Shown in pieces: positions 1 to 14,000 of a stretch of 64,000 nucleotides of DNA. The notes under the pieces were generated by a model, which was not told where the DNA came from, searched no databases, and was given only the letters and a program-made list of their open reading frames with translations. The DNA is taken from the NCBI GenBank assembly GCA_937951685.1, contig CALFBG010000182.1, positions 25,779-89,778 on the forward strand, given 5' to 3'. This DNA is from an uncultured Saprospiraceae bacterium. Lineage in GTDB: Bacteria > Bacteroidota > Bacteroidia > Chitinophagales > Saprospiraceae. The position numbers and the translations under genes were made by a program. Within the stretch, counting starts at the first letter, position 1; every line of letters starts with the position of its first letter.

Positions 1-1
1 T

Positions 2-2080
2 ATCGTCGAAGATCCGACGCAAAAGCTTAGTGAAGTGACAATGCTTTCTACACAGGAGGAAGCTTTATTGCTCGGTTTGGAGCCTACAAAAAATGGCGAA
101 TGGTTCAACGAAGGAGTCAAAAATTTAGGGAATGATTTACCAATCAATTTACGCTTCGAAGCCATCGCCGCAGATCATCCAAAAGCGATTTCCGTTATTC
201 ACGGAACAGCACGTTGGACGTACGAGCGAATGAATAATTATGCCAATCAACTGGCACACACGCTTATTGCTCAAGGTGTCACATCGGGAGATTTTGTCGG
301 TGTGTACTTAGCGCGTAGTCCTGAGTTGGTTAGCAGTCTCTTAGCAATTTTAAAAATTGGAGCGGTTTACGTACCATTAGATACTCAAAATCCGACCGAA
401 CGGATTGAAAAAATGATGGAAAGTAGTGAGCTTAAACTAGTAATCAGTACGACTAGTTTACTGCAAAACTTAAGCGTAGTCAAAACCGAAAGGGTTTTAT
501 TTATAGATGAATATACCGCAGCATTGGCGGAAAGTTTGACACAATGCGCTACCCTCGAAATCCAAGATGCGACGGCAACGGCTAAAGCTAGTAAAACCAA
601 TCCGGAGAATCAAAACGATTTGCGCAGTTGGGCTTACGTGTTATACACTTCTGGTTCTACGGGCTTACCCAAAGGAGCAATTACACGCCACGATGGCGCA
701 ATGAATCACATTTTAGCAGAATACGAAGCATTGTCTTTACAAGATGGATTTAAGTTTTTGCAGAGTGCTGGAATTGGATCAGATATTTCCATGTGGCAAA
801 TGTTAGGCCCCATTTTGAAAGCAGGTACCATCGTAATTATTGATAAATATGACTTACTAGATTATCAAACGGTATTTGACCTTATTCGTTTGGAACAAGT
901 AGATATTGTAGAGTTTGTACCATCTTATGTTTGGGGCTTATTGGATCATGCAAAAGCTTTACCGACCTTGCCGGAATTACCCGATTTGCAATGGATTATG
1001 TTGAGTGGGGAAGATGCGCCAGTAAAGATGGTCAACGACTGGAAAACGACTTATCCAGCGGTTCGCTTGTTGAACGGTTACGGTCCTTGTGAAGCGTCAG
1101 ATGATATCTCACAATACGAAGTGACGACTTTACTAGATGATAAACTACAGCGTGTGCCAATTGGTCGCTCCATTGCAAATATGAATATTTTCGTGGTCGA
1201 TCGTTTTGGTAAACTTTGCCCGATCGGTATCCCCGGAGAGTTATGTGTTACTGGCGTTGGTGTCGGAGCAGGTTACTGGGGAATGCCTGATAAAACGGCA
1301 GAAAGTTTCGTAGCGAACCCATTTGCTGGAACCTTAGGAGATACAATGTATCGAACGGGAGATTTAGCACGATGGTTACCAGATGGGAATCTTGAATTCT
1401 GGGGGAGAATAGATCGACAAGTCAAGATCAGAGGACATCGAGTAGAGTTGGGCGAAATAGAAAGTATCATTCGAGATACGGAGAAAGTGAAAGAAGCACA
1501 TCTAATCGTTCATCGTGCTTCGGAGCAAGATGCACAATTGGTGGCATTCATAATTAGAGATAAATCGGTTGACCAACTGGCGGAAAATGGAGCCTTGTTG
1601 AATGGTGCTAGAAAAGCTTTTGAAGAAGAACAAGAGACGGCTTTAGAAGCCGCTTTAGTCTTCTCTTGTCAACAGCATTTGCCAGTACACATGCGCCCCG
1701 CATTTTACTGCTTTATCGAAGAGATGCCCGTCAACTTAAGTGATAAAATTGATGAAAAAGCACTGCTGCAAATTTTTGAATCAGAAGATCGAAAAGCAGC
1801 GGTAGCGAAAAAGGCTTTGGTTGCACCACGTAATGAAACAGAAGAACGTCTCGCAGCAATTTGGAAAGAAATTCTTCAATTGGAAACGTTTGGAGTATAC
1901 GATGATTTCTTTGAATTAGGCGGGCACTCTTTATTAGCCACTCGGATGGTTGCTGCCATTCGGGCTGAATTTTTGAAAGAAGTAGCGATTAAGGATATCT
2001 TTATTTATCCTACGATTGCCAACTTAGCAGCATTACTCACCAGACAAAATAGCGAGACCTTACTACCCGAAATTACGCCT
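2..2080 (+). other. M1: A-T (C domain mostly upstream), atypical A subfamily, code DIWEMSGDDK
   Basis: The A domain shows A3 YTSGSTG at 644-664, A5 in the variant form GYGPCEASDD, A8 RIDRQVKIRGHRVELGEIE and the A10 variant NLSDKIDEKAL. Carrier Ser is at 1928. Aligned to GrsA-PheA positions, the pocket reads D235 I236 W239 E278 M299 S301 G322 D330 D331 K517. The three extra acids (E278, D330, D331) suggest a cationic side chain such as an Arg-, Lys- or ornithine-like residue. This is an inference from charge; I do not recognise the exact code. Confidence 0.8.
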
Positions 2081-5000
2081 CAAGAAAGACCACTCCAGAT
2101 TCCTTTATCTTTTGCGCAAGAACGCTTGTGGTTTATTGATAAATTTGGAGGAAGTACGCACTACCATATTCCTTATATACAGCGCTTGGATGAGCGCTTG
2201 GATCAAACTGCGCTGACTTACGCTTTCCAGACAATTGTAAATCGACACGAAGTATTGCGTACTATTTTTAAGGAAGAAGAAGGCGCGCCGTATCAGGTTA
2301 TTTTACCAGAAAACGAATGGGCATTGCGTTACGAAGAACTCGAAGTATTCGATCCGGCTTTAGAAGAAGAACTGGTTTTTAATGAAATTAATCAAGCATT
2401 TGATTTATCAAAAGATCATATGCTGAGAGGAAGATTATTGAAGTTGCCAACGCAAGAATATTTGTTAATTGTAGTTGTTCATCATATCGCTTCTGATGCT
2501 TTATCGGTACCTGTGTTTTTGAACGAACTAAAAGAATTATACACGGCGAAAGTGGAAGCACGAGCACCACTTTTGGAGACACTAGCGATTCAGTATGCAG
2601 ATTACGCCTTGTGGCAACGTAACTATTTGGAAGGAGAAATTTTAGATCAAAAATTAGCGTATTGGGAAAAACAACTCAGAGGTGTTGAAGTCTTAGACTT
2701 ACCACTTGACCTCAATCGCCCTAAAATTCAAAGTACAAACGGAAACCATCTTGCCCTTACTATCGAAGAGGATTTATTAGTAGATCTACGAGCATTAGCA
2801 GAAGAGCGAGGAGTTACGATGTTTATGCTATTAATTACGGTATACAAAGTTTTACTTTTCAGATATTCTAATCAAGAAGATGTTGCGGTAGGAACACCAA
2901 TCGCCAATCGAATGCAGGGTGAAATCGAAAACCTCATTGGTTTCTTTGTAAATACTTTGACAATTAGAAGCAATTTAAGCAATAATCCTAGTTTTAACGA
3001 AGTACTTGCCCAAGTTAAGGCAACAACTTTAGAAGCGTTGAATCATCAAGAAGTCCCTTTTGAAAAAATTGTAGATCGCTTGATTGGTCAAAGAGATATG
3101 AGTCGTAGTCCATTGTTTCAAACCATGTTTTCGTTTGATAATGATCCAGATGGAGCAGATGATACTAAAACGGATATTTTTTCAAGTAATGTAAAAGAAA
3201 CGCGGACAAAAGAAGAACAGGAAAACTACAGCTCCGGAAATGCTAAGTTTGATTTGAGTGTAGATGCTAGTGAAACAGCATCTAGTTTATCATTTGTTTT
3301 TGAATATTGTACGGATTTATTCTTTGATACTACGATTAAAAGAATGGCAGCACATTTCGAAAAATTACTTCGATCTGTCGTCGCAAATCCCACACAAGAT
3401 ATCTGCTCCCTTGCCATGTTACTGGAAGAAGAAAGAGCATTGATTTTAGGAGCTCAACCAACCGAAGCGGGAGATTGGTTTAATCAAGGAGCGATCGATT
3501 TAGCTAATGATTTACCCATTAATTTACGCTTTGAAGCCATTGCAGAAGCGCATAAAAATGAAGTCGCGGTGATTCATCACGAGGAGCAGTGGTCTTACCA
3601 AGAACTCAATGCATTAGCGAACCAAATTGGCGCTTCTTTGCAAGAACTTGGCGTGCAGCCCGGTGAATTTGTCGGCGTTTACTTAGAACGAACACCAACG
3701 CTGATTAGTAGTTTGCTAGGGATTCTAAAATGTGGTGCGGCTTATGTGCCTTTGGATACACAAAATCCAACGGAACGGATTGAAAAAATGATTACGAAAA
3801 GCGAGTTGAGCGTAGTCATTAGTACGACTGATTTGATGGATCAATTAGATACTGTAAATGCTAAAGGTATTTTATTTGTTGACAAATGTACCGCAGAATT
3901 ATATCGTAGTTTTGAAGATCGAAACTTCCCGAAGTTTAAAGATTATCTATCACTTGCAACTAAGTCTACCAAAAACTTAGCGAATCAAAATACCTTGGAT
4001 AGTTGGGCATATATGTTATACACTTCGGGCTCTACCGGAGAACCTAAAGGAGCGATTACACGACACGATGGGGCGATGAACCACATCTTGGCAGAATACG
4101 AAGCACTTGAGTTAGCAGATGGATTCCGGTTTTTACAAAGTGCTGGAATTGGTTCAGATATTTCTTTATGGCAAATTCTTGCCCCCGTTTTAAAAGCTGG
4201 CGCAGTTGTCATCATTGATAAATTTGATCTTTTAAATTATAATTACCTATTCAACACTTTAGCCGCAAACAAAGTATCCATCGTTGAGTTTGTTCCTTCT
4301 TACATTTGGGGAATGGTTGATCACGTCAAAACCTTAGGAACAACTCCGGACCTTGAACAGCTAAAGTGGATTATGATGGTTGGGGAAGAAGTACCGGTTA
4401 AGCTGGTAAACGAGTGGCGTAGTTATTTCCCACACGTTAGAGTTCTCAATGGATATGGACCTTGTGAAGCCTCTGATGATATCGCTCAGTTTGAAGTAAC
4501 GGAAGCATTATCAGATCAATCTCCAAGAGTACCAATTGGTCGCTCTATTGCCAATATGAATATTTTCGTCTTAGATGCACACGGCGAACTTTGTCCAATT
4601 GGCATCCCCGGAGAATTGTGTGTCTCAGGGGTTGGTGTTGGCGCGGGATATTGGGGAATGCCAGAACGTACCGCACAGAGTTTTGTACCGAATCCTTTTG
4701 CCGGAACCTTAGGAGATACAATGTATCGTACGGGAGATTTAGCGCGATGGTTACCGGATGGGAATCTTGAATTCTTAGGTCGAATTGATCGGCAAGTTAA
4801 AATTAGAGGGCATAGAGTAGAGCTGGGAGAAATAGAAAGCTTTATTCGTCAAGAAGATGCGATTAAGGATGCACACGTAATGGTACATAAGTTGCCGAGT
4901 AATCAAGCCTTACTCTTAGCGTTTTTAACAACAGAGGAGCAGGAACTGACGGTGTCAGAAACGGGGAATGTACTGATAGATCATCAACTTCGACACGAGT

Positions 5001-8000
5001 TAGAAAGCAAATTAGTTGGACTTTGTCAGCAAGGTTTACCGGCTTATATGCAACCAACGCATTTCTGCTTTATTGAAAAAATGCCACAAAACTTAAGTGA
5101 TAAAGTAGATGAGAAACAATTGATTGAAATCTTCTCTACGATGGATCAATCTGCTTTTGTAGAAAAGGAGAATTATGTTGCACCTAGAAATCAAGCAGAA
5201 GAAAAATTAGCTGAAATTTGGAGTAAAATTCTGCACGTAGAAAAAATAGGAGTACACGATAATTTCTTCGAAATTGGTGGTCATTCTTTATTAGCTACTA
5301 GAGTTGTCTCCGCCGTCCGGAAGGAATTTGCGAAAGAAATTGCTATTCCAGAGGTTTTCTTGAAACCAACCATTGCCACCCTAACGGAGTTGATCGTAAG
5401 CAATAGCGAAGGAGAAATTTTGTCGGTCGTAACTGCGGAGGAAAGACCGAGTCGAATTCCATTGTCCTTTTCACAAGAGCGATTATGGTTTATTGATAGA
5501 TTAGAAGGAAGCGCTCATTACAATATGCCTTTCATCAATCGAATCGAAAGCGAGCTAGACCCTGAAATTATAGCAGAGACCTTTAGAACCATCGTGAATC
5601 GACACGAAGTGCTTAGAACGGTCTTCTGGGAAGAAGAAGGTAAGGCCTATCAAAAAATATTGCCAAAAGGTTTATGGCAATTAGATTATGAAGAAGCAAT
5701 CGGAATAGAAGCCGCTGCCTTGAAGGAATTGATTTCAGAAACTTCTGCTAAGGCATTCGACTTTACGACTGATCATATGTTGAGAGTGAAGTTAGTAAAA
5801 ACTGCTCCGGCTAATTATACAATGATTGTTGTTATTCATCATATCGCATCGGATGGATGGTCAGAACCCATTTTAATTGGAGAGTTCGCGCAGATTTATC
5901 GAGCGTTAAAAACGGGTAAATCAATCAGCTTGGCACCACTAGAAGTACAATACGCAGATTATGCCATCTGGCAGCGTAAGTATATGGAAGGAGGTGTGTT
6001 AGATCAAAAACTGCAATATTGGACGGATAAGTTAGCTGGCTTAGAAACCTTAAATTTACCAATCGACTTTGCTCGACCAACGATACAAAGTACAAACGGT
6101 GCTACGGTTCATTTCGAATTAGAGGAGGCACTTTGTGAGCAACTTCGACAAACCGCTAAGCAGGAAGGTGTAACGATGTTTATGTTATTACTCGCGGGAG
6201 TGAAAGTTTTATTGCATAAATATACGGGACAAAATGATATTACAATCGGTTCACCAATTGCTAATCGAACGCAGGCGCCAATCGAAGCATTAATTGGATT
6301 CTTTGTCAATACCTTGACGCTGAGAACAGCCTTGGAAGAAAATCCAAACTTTGATGCAGTTTTACAACAAGTTAAGCGAACAACTTTAGAAGCGTATCAA
6401 CACCAAGATGTTCCGTTTGAAAAAATTGTAGATAAAGTTGCACCAGAACGAGATATGAGTCGTAATCCTTTGTTCCAAGTCATGTTCACTTATATTGAAG
6501 ATGAAACGATGGAGACAAAAGAAAAAGCGACAGATCCGAATGATTTGGTGCTCATTGAAGAACCGGATACTTACGGTGTTACTAAGGTAGACTTGTCTTT
6601 CACTACGTTTAGAACCACAGCAGGAATTATCAACGTTGAACTTGGATATTGTACCGATTTGTTTCAGGCCGCAACGGTCGAGAAAATGATTGGACATTTG
6701 AAGTCGTTACTAACTTCGATTGTAGCTAAGCCTCAAGCGAAATTGGCAGACTTAACGATCCTAGGGGCAGCGGAGCAGAAAGTTATTTTGGAAGATTTCA
6801 ACGATACTGCATTTGAATATCCACGTACGGCAACTGCCGTGAGTATGATTGAAGAAGTTGCTGCCAGACTTGGAACGCATACCGCAGTAAGTCTTGGCGA
6901 AGCGAAGTTGAGCTATGCGGAACTTGAAGAACAAGCTACTCAACTTGCACATTATTTAAGAAAGCAAGGTGTGGTGAAAGAAACTTTGGTCTGCTTGTGC
7001 ATGGATCGTTCGTTAGATATGATTGTGGGAGTTTTAGGAATTCTGAAAGCAGGGGGTGTATATTTACCAATCGCAGCAGACTATCCTCAAGATCGAATTG
7101 ATTATATCTTATCGGATAGCCAATCTAAATTTGTCATAACGGATGCAACAACGAGACATTTGTTTGCAGGTCACGATGATTTGTCTATTATTTCTTTCGA
7201 TAAAGATCGTGCAAAAATTGCCAAATCTTCTAAGAAGAAATTATCGATCGGTTTACAGCCAGATAATTTAATGTATGTCATTTATACTTCTGGTTCTACT
7301 GGAAATCCTAAAGGGGTAATGGTAGAACACTCGAGTAATATCAACATGGCGTTAGATCAAATTAGAAGTTTCAATATTACGGAAAAAGATCGTTTTTCAC
7401 AGTTCTCTTCCATCTCTTTTGATGCTTCGGTATACGATATCTTTATTTCTCTTTACGCGGGAGCAACTTTAGTTTTAGTTGATCAAGCAACCATTAAACA
7501 AGGAACTAATTTCATCAATTACCTACAAGAACAAGAGGTTTCTGTGACGACGATTCCACCAGTATACTTAAGTATTTTGGATACGGCAGATTTAGCTTTC
7601 CTACGCGTAATTATCACTGGTGGAGAATCCGCAAATGTTGCGCAAGCTAGTGAATGTGCTTTGGCAAGTGATTATTATAATGCTTACGGACCAACGGAAT
7701 GTGCCGTCTCTGTTTCTCAATATAAAGTACAACCAGACGATCAGCACAAAAGTCATATTCCCATCGGTAAACCGATTGCGAATACGCAAATGTATATTTT
7801 AGATAAAAATTTACAAGCAGTTCCAATTAATGTAGAAGGAGAAATTTGCGTCAGTGGTGTAGGACTAGCACGAGGATATCTGAATCGACCCGATTTGACG
7901 GCGGAGAAGTTCGTCGATCATCCTTACGTGGAAGGTGCTAAACTATATCGCACTGGAGATCATGGAAAGTTTATGCCAGATGGAAATGTGGTATTCTTGG

Positions 8001-11000
8001 GTAGAAAAGATGATCAAGTTAAGATTAGAGGTCATCGAATTGAACTCGGTGAGATTGAAACGGTATTACACCAAGTACCATCTGTTACTAAGTGTATTGT
8101 ATTGGCTCAAAAAGATCAAGTAGGGAGTAACCGACTATTGGCGTATTACGTCGGAGAGAATGTAGATGAAGGTGCGGTTCGAGCTTATTTACAAGCACGG
8201 CTACCTGCATATATGGTTCCGAGTATTATCATGGCTTTAGACGTTTTTCCTCGAACACCTAACGGTAAGATTGATAAGAAAGCTTTACCAAAGCCAACGG
8301 AAGCCAGCATAGCGAGTGTAAACTATTTAGCGCCACGTACGGCAATAGAGTCAGACATTGCTACGGTTTGGTCACAACTACTCAACATTGAGCAAGTTGG
8401 TGTATACGATAGTTTCTTTGAATTAGGAGGAGATTCTATTAGCAGCATTCAAGTAGTCAGTCGACTTAAAAAGTTAGGCTATCATATTCAACCACGGGAT
8501 TTATTCCAATACCAGACGGTGGCAAGTTTAGCAGAATTTATTATCAATAACGCGGAAGGGATTAAGACGGTTGCAGAGCAAGGTTTATTGACGGGGACGG
8601 CTCCTTTGATTCCAACGCAACAATGGTTTTTCGAAATCGGATATGATCAGTATTCTCATTTCAATCAAGAAAATATTTTCGAACTCGATCGTACGATTAA
8701 TGCTAAACATTTGGCTCAGGCAGTTGAAATATTGCTAGAACAACATGACGCCTTGAGGTTTAAATATACTAAACCAACAACAAAGGAAGGGCAATGGGGA
8801 CAAAGTTACGGTACGCAAGTAGGAGTGTTGGATATTGTGGATTTGACGAAAGTGAAAGCAACGGAAATAAGTGCAAAAATCACGGAAACTTGTCAACGGT
8901 ATCAAGAATCTTTAGACATCGAAAAAGGAGAACTCATCAAAGTTGTCTTGATGAAAACACCTGATACTATAACGCACGATCGGTTGTTCTTCGTGATTCA
9001 TCACTTAGCAATTGACGAAGTTTCGTGGAGAATTATTTCTGATCAGTTTATAGATATAGTAGAAGCGATCAATACCGGTAAAAAACCAGAATTACCTGCT
9101 AAAACTAGCTCTTACCGAGAATGGGGACAAGCTTTGATCAATCATGCAGTATCTAAGCAGGTCACTAATGAACTACCATATTGGCAAGCGATTGGAGAAG
9201 GCTATCAAACCTTACCCTTAGCAGCAGTAACGGCTGGCGAAAAAGTGGAAGCAAAAGTTCACTTTGTAGAATTAGCGGCTAGTTTGACCCAAAAATTATT
9301 ACAAGAAGTTAATGCAGTATACAATACGGATATCAACGATTTCTTACTCGGAGCTTTAGCTAAAACAATTAGTACTTGGTCTAAGAATGATAAAGTATTG
9401 ATTGGTAGAGAAGGGCACGGACGAGAAGATATTTCGTCAGAGATTGACCTTACTAGCACCGTAGGATGGTTTACCAATTTATATCCAGTAGCGCTACAAG
9501 TGACACCAGACCTTGAAAAAGGAGATTTAATTAAGTCAGTTAAAGAACAACTAAGAAATATTCCTAATAAAGGAATGGGTTTTGGATTACTTCGCTACTT
9601 GCATCCTTCGGTAACCGTAAGAGAAAGTCTAGCGGAGACGCAGTGGGATATTATTTTTAACTACTTAGGTCAGCAAGGGGAGGGCGTAACGGAAGAACAA
9701 CAAGGTTGGTTATTCGGCGCAGCAGAATCCATCGGTACCAACGTAGGAGCAGGTTTCCCAAGATACAAGCTAGAAATCAATACTTCTATCAGTGGAGGAA
9801 AATTAGGAATGTTCTGGGGATATGAAGATAAAGACAACAACGCGGAAACGATCGCTGAGCTTGCTACTGCTTTTCTGGAAACGATAACAAGCTTAATTGA
9901 GCATTGTGTTGAAAAAGAAACTACGGAAAAAACAGCTTTCGATTATGGCTTATCTCCTGAGGTTAGCTACCAAGAATTAGATAACTTCTTAGCCGTAGAA
10001 GAGAACGGCGTTCCAAGAAGAACTCTAATTGAGAGTTTGTATCGCTTGAGTCCTATGCAAGAAGGAATGTTATTCCACTATTTATACGAGAAAGGATCTT
10101 TGGCTTACACCGAACAACTGGCAGCTGATTTTACCAATGGAATGGATACGGATGCTTTCAAAACAGCTTGGGAATACGTAATGTCGAATCATACGATTAT
10201 GCGAACCAAGTTCTTTGGAGATCAAATGAGTATTCCCGTTCAGGCAGCCTATAAAACACTAGCATTGCCCTTCGAGTTTTATGACTTTAGTCAGGAGGAC
10301 GAAACGACTCGGAATACTAAGTTGGCTGCTTACAAAGCAGCAGACTTGGAAAAAGGAATTGATTTTGACGAAGCGCCCCTATTTAGAATCGGCTTAATCA
10401 AAATGACCGAGAAACATTATATTATGCTCTGGACGTTCCATCACATTTTGTTTGACGGATGGTCTAATCCTATTTTGATTGAGGAACTTTTAAGTGCTTA
10501 CGAAGCTCTAATCAATGGTGGCAAAGTTGAAAATTTGAAAACATTGGTTCCCGTTAAAGAGGATCGCTTTGAAGACTATATCAAATACATTGGCAAAAGA
10601 GATAAATTAACGGAAGAACAGTTCTGGCAAGATTATTTAAGTGGTTTTGAAACGGCTACCTTATTACCGTTTATCGGAGAAAGTTTAGGAAGAAATAAAG
10701 GCGGGACTTCCAAGTCATTAGCCTTTGGATACGACGAGGAATTGACTGGGAAAATTAAAAGATATACACAGGCGAATCAGATTACAGTCAATACTTTCAT
10801 ACAAGGAGTATGGGGATTCTTATTGTCAAAATATACGGGGCATACGGATGTCATTTTTGGCGTAACGGTATCCGGTAGACCTTCTGATTTAGTAGACACA
10901 GAACAACGCATAGGGCTGTTTATTAATGCCATTCCGGTAAGAATGAATGTTGAACCAGCGACACCAATCGCTGCTACGCTTGCTAGTTTGCAAAAAGGAC

Positions 11001-14000
11001 ATACCACTGCTAGAGAATACCAATATACCGCCCTGAATGATATTCAACGATGGATTAAGCTTAACGGAGAGTTCTTCGATTCGTTAATTACCTTCGAAAA
11101 TTATCCGCTGGGTGATGTCGTTGGTAAAGAATGGTCTCTTGAGGTAGGGAATATTGAGATGGAAGAGCAAACGAATTATTTGCTTTCGATTGCGGTAAAC
11201 TTGGATCTCGAACTGAACATTAATTTTAGATACAACGTAGATTTACTTTCTGAGGCTTATGCCGAAATGATTAAAACTCATTTCTTATTGGTTATTGATC
11301 AACTAGTTTTAGAAAATAAAACAGACTTTACGACGATTGAATTAGTCACGCCAGAAGAACAGCAATTACTTTTAGAAACGTTTAATGATACCGCAGTACC
11401 CTACGCAAAAGATAAATCGCTGATCGGATTTTTTGAAGCGCAAGTTGAAAAAACACCAACGAAAACGGCGATGATCTTTCAGGGAGAAACCTTAACGTAT
11501 GCTGCTTTAAACGAACAAGCAAATCAATTGGCCGCTTGTATGCTGGAGAGCGGTGTACAGGTACAAGATAAAGTAGGAATACTGTCTTATCGTGGTTTCG
11601 ATATGATCGTAAGTTTACTCGCTACCTTAAAGTGCGGCGCAATTTACGTTCCCCTAAATATTGATTATCCGAAAAGCAGATTAGCCTATATTTTAAACGA
11701 TGCAGGAGCCAAGCATTTAATCTATGATGATGAAAAGCTTCTCGCAAAAACTGGATTAACGGATTACGAATTTATTGCCGTAGCAGAACGAACGAACTAT
11801 CCAACAACGGCGATCAACATTTCATCAGATCTCAAACTAACTGATGGTGTATACGTCATGTATACTTCAGGTACCACGGGAGAACCTAAAGGAATCTTAG
11901 TCAATCAAGACAACATCTTAAAGCTTTGTTTTGAAACGGGACCGATCGCTATTTATCCAGAAGATCGCGTGCTACAATGGTCTAACTTCTCTTTTGATGG
12001 TTGTACTTATGAAATCTACGGGGCGTTGTTGAACGGGGCAAGCTTATGTATGGTTTCTGAAAAAGAAGCACAAGACCCAGAAAGCTTGGCTCGGGTAATT
12101 CGACAAGAAAAATTGACAGTCAACTTTATGACGACCGCTTTATTTAATGCTTTTGTCGATCAAGATTTAGCCGCTTTAAATGAATTGCGAATTGTCTTGT
12201 TTGGTGGAGAACTAGTTTCTGTTCCGCACGTCAAAACGGCATTAGCAACCTTAGGCGCTGGAAAAATCATCCACGTATACGGACCAACAGAAACAACGAC
12301 TTACGCTAGTTATTATCCGATCGAGCATTGTGATGAAGATCGTGTTCCAATCGGAAAACCCTTGTCAAATACTCAACTTTATATTTTAGATGCCGAAGGA
12401 CAATTAGCAGGTGTCGGGATGACGGGTGAGATTTATATCGGAGGAGCAGGCGTTTCTATGGGATACCTCAATCGGCCAGAAATGACGGCGGATAAATTTG
12501 TAGCGGATAAATTTACGGGCATACCCGGTGCTAAATTGTATCGAACAGGAGACTTAGGATTCTGGCTGCCAGAAGGAAATATAGAATTTATTGGTCGTAA
12601 AGATTTACAAGTAAAAGTAAGAGGATATCGAATAGAGCTAGGGGCAATAGAAACCAAGTTGCAAGAATCGGAATGGGTTAATAATTGTGTCGTCCTAGCA
12701 AAAGCAGATCCTGCGGGTACAAAGCGTTTGATCGCTTATGTTATTCCAAACGGGGAATATCAAAAAGAAGCGATTCTAAGTTATTTGAAGGCGGAACTAC
12801 CAGAATATATGGTGCCTTCGATCATGATGGAATTAGCAGCATTTCCATTGAATGCCAACGGGAAGGTGGATAAAAAAGCTTTACCAGAACCAGACCTTGG
12901 TGCTTTATTGAGCGAAGCATATGTAGCTCCTCGAAATGAAATGGAAACTAAATTGACCAAGATTTGGCAACAGATCTTGAACCTCGATCGGGTTGGTATC
13001 TACGATAATTTCTTTGATTTAGGAGGACATTCCCTCTTGGCAACAAGAACCGTTTCGGCGATCAGAAAGGAATTAGACCTTGAAATGTCTATTAAAGATT
13101 TGTTTGTACACGCAAACGTAGCTGCGCTCGCTGAATTCCTTTTATTGAATAACGCAGGAATCGTATTACCCGCTATTACGGTACAAGAAAGACCCGTACA
13201 TATTCCTTTGTCTTTCGCACAAGAGCGCTTGTGGTTTATTGATAAATTAGAAGGAAGTACACATTATCATATTCCTTCCATTCGTCGTTTTGGTGCCGAC
13301 TTGAATGTCGATACTTTACGCTATGCAATTGGTGAAATTGTAAATCGACACGAAGTATTGCGAACCGTTTTTAGAGAGGAAAATGAACTCGCTTTCCAAC
13401 ATTTTCTACCCAAAAACACTTGGACGTTAGCCTACGAAGAACGAGCAGATTTACAAGACGAAGAAAAATTAGCGCTTGTCATTTCCGAAGAAGTAGGTAC
13501 GCCATTCGATCTCAGTCAAGATCATATGTTACGCGCTAAGCTTTTTAAATTATCAGCGGATGCTTATGTATTAGTATTGACCTTGCACCACATTGCTTTT
13601 GATGGATGGTCTAATCCTATTTTATTTTCTGAATTGGAAGAATTGTACGCGGCGAAAGAAAATGGAAGAGCGGCTAATTTAAGTCCACTCACCATTCAAT
13701 ACGCAGATTACGCCTTGTGGCAACGAGATTACTTGCAAGGAGAGGTATTAGCAACGAAGATGCAATACTGGAAAGATAAATTAGGCGGATTAGAAGCCTT
13801 GGATTTGCCAACTGATTTTGTACGACCCGCAATTCAAAGTACAAAAGGAAGCCGTTTGGGTTTCAAGGTAGACGAAAAGGTATTTAGCGAATTGCAAGCT
13901 TTAGCACAACGAGAAGGCATTACTATTTTTATGATGTTGCTCGCTGCGTTTAAAGTATTCTTGTATAAATATTCTGGTCAAAACGATATCGCGGTAGGTA

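Noticed and set aside
35..37. ATG as the start of NRPS 1
   Set aside because: The frame is open to base 2 and the preceding codons encode the normal end of a C domain; the gene continues upstream of the window.
2..2080. Search for a lipo-initiating (starter) C domain
   Set aside because: The gene start is outside the window, so whether the peptide is acylated cannot be judged here.
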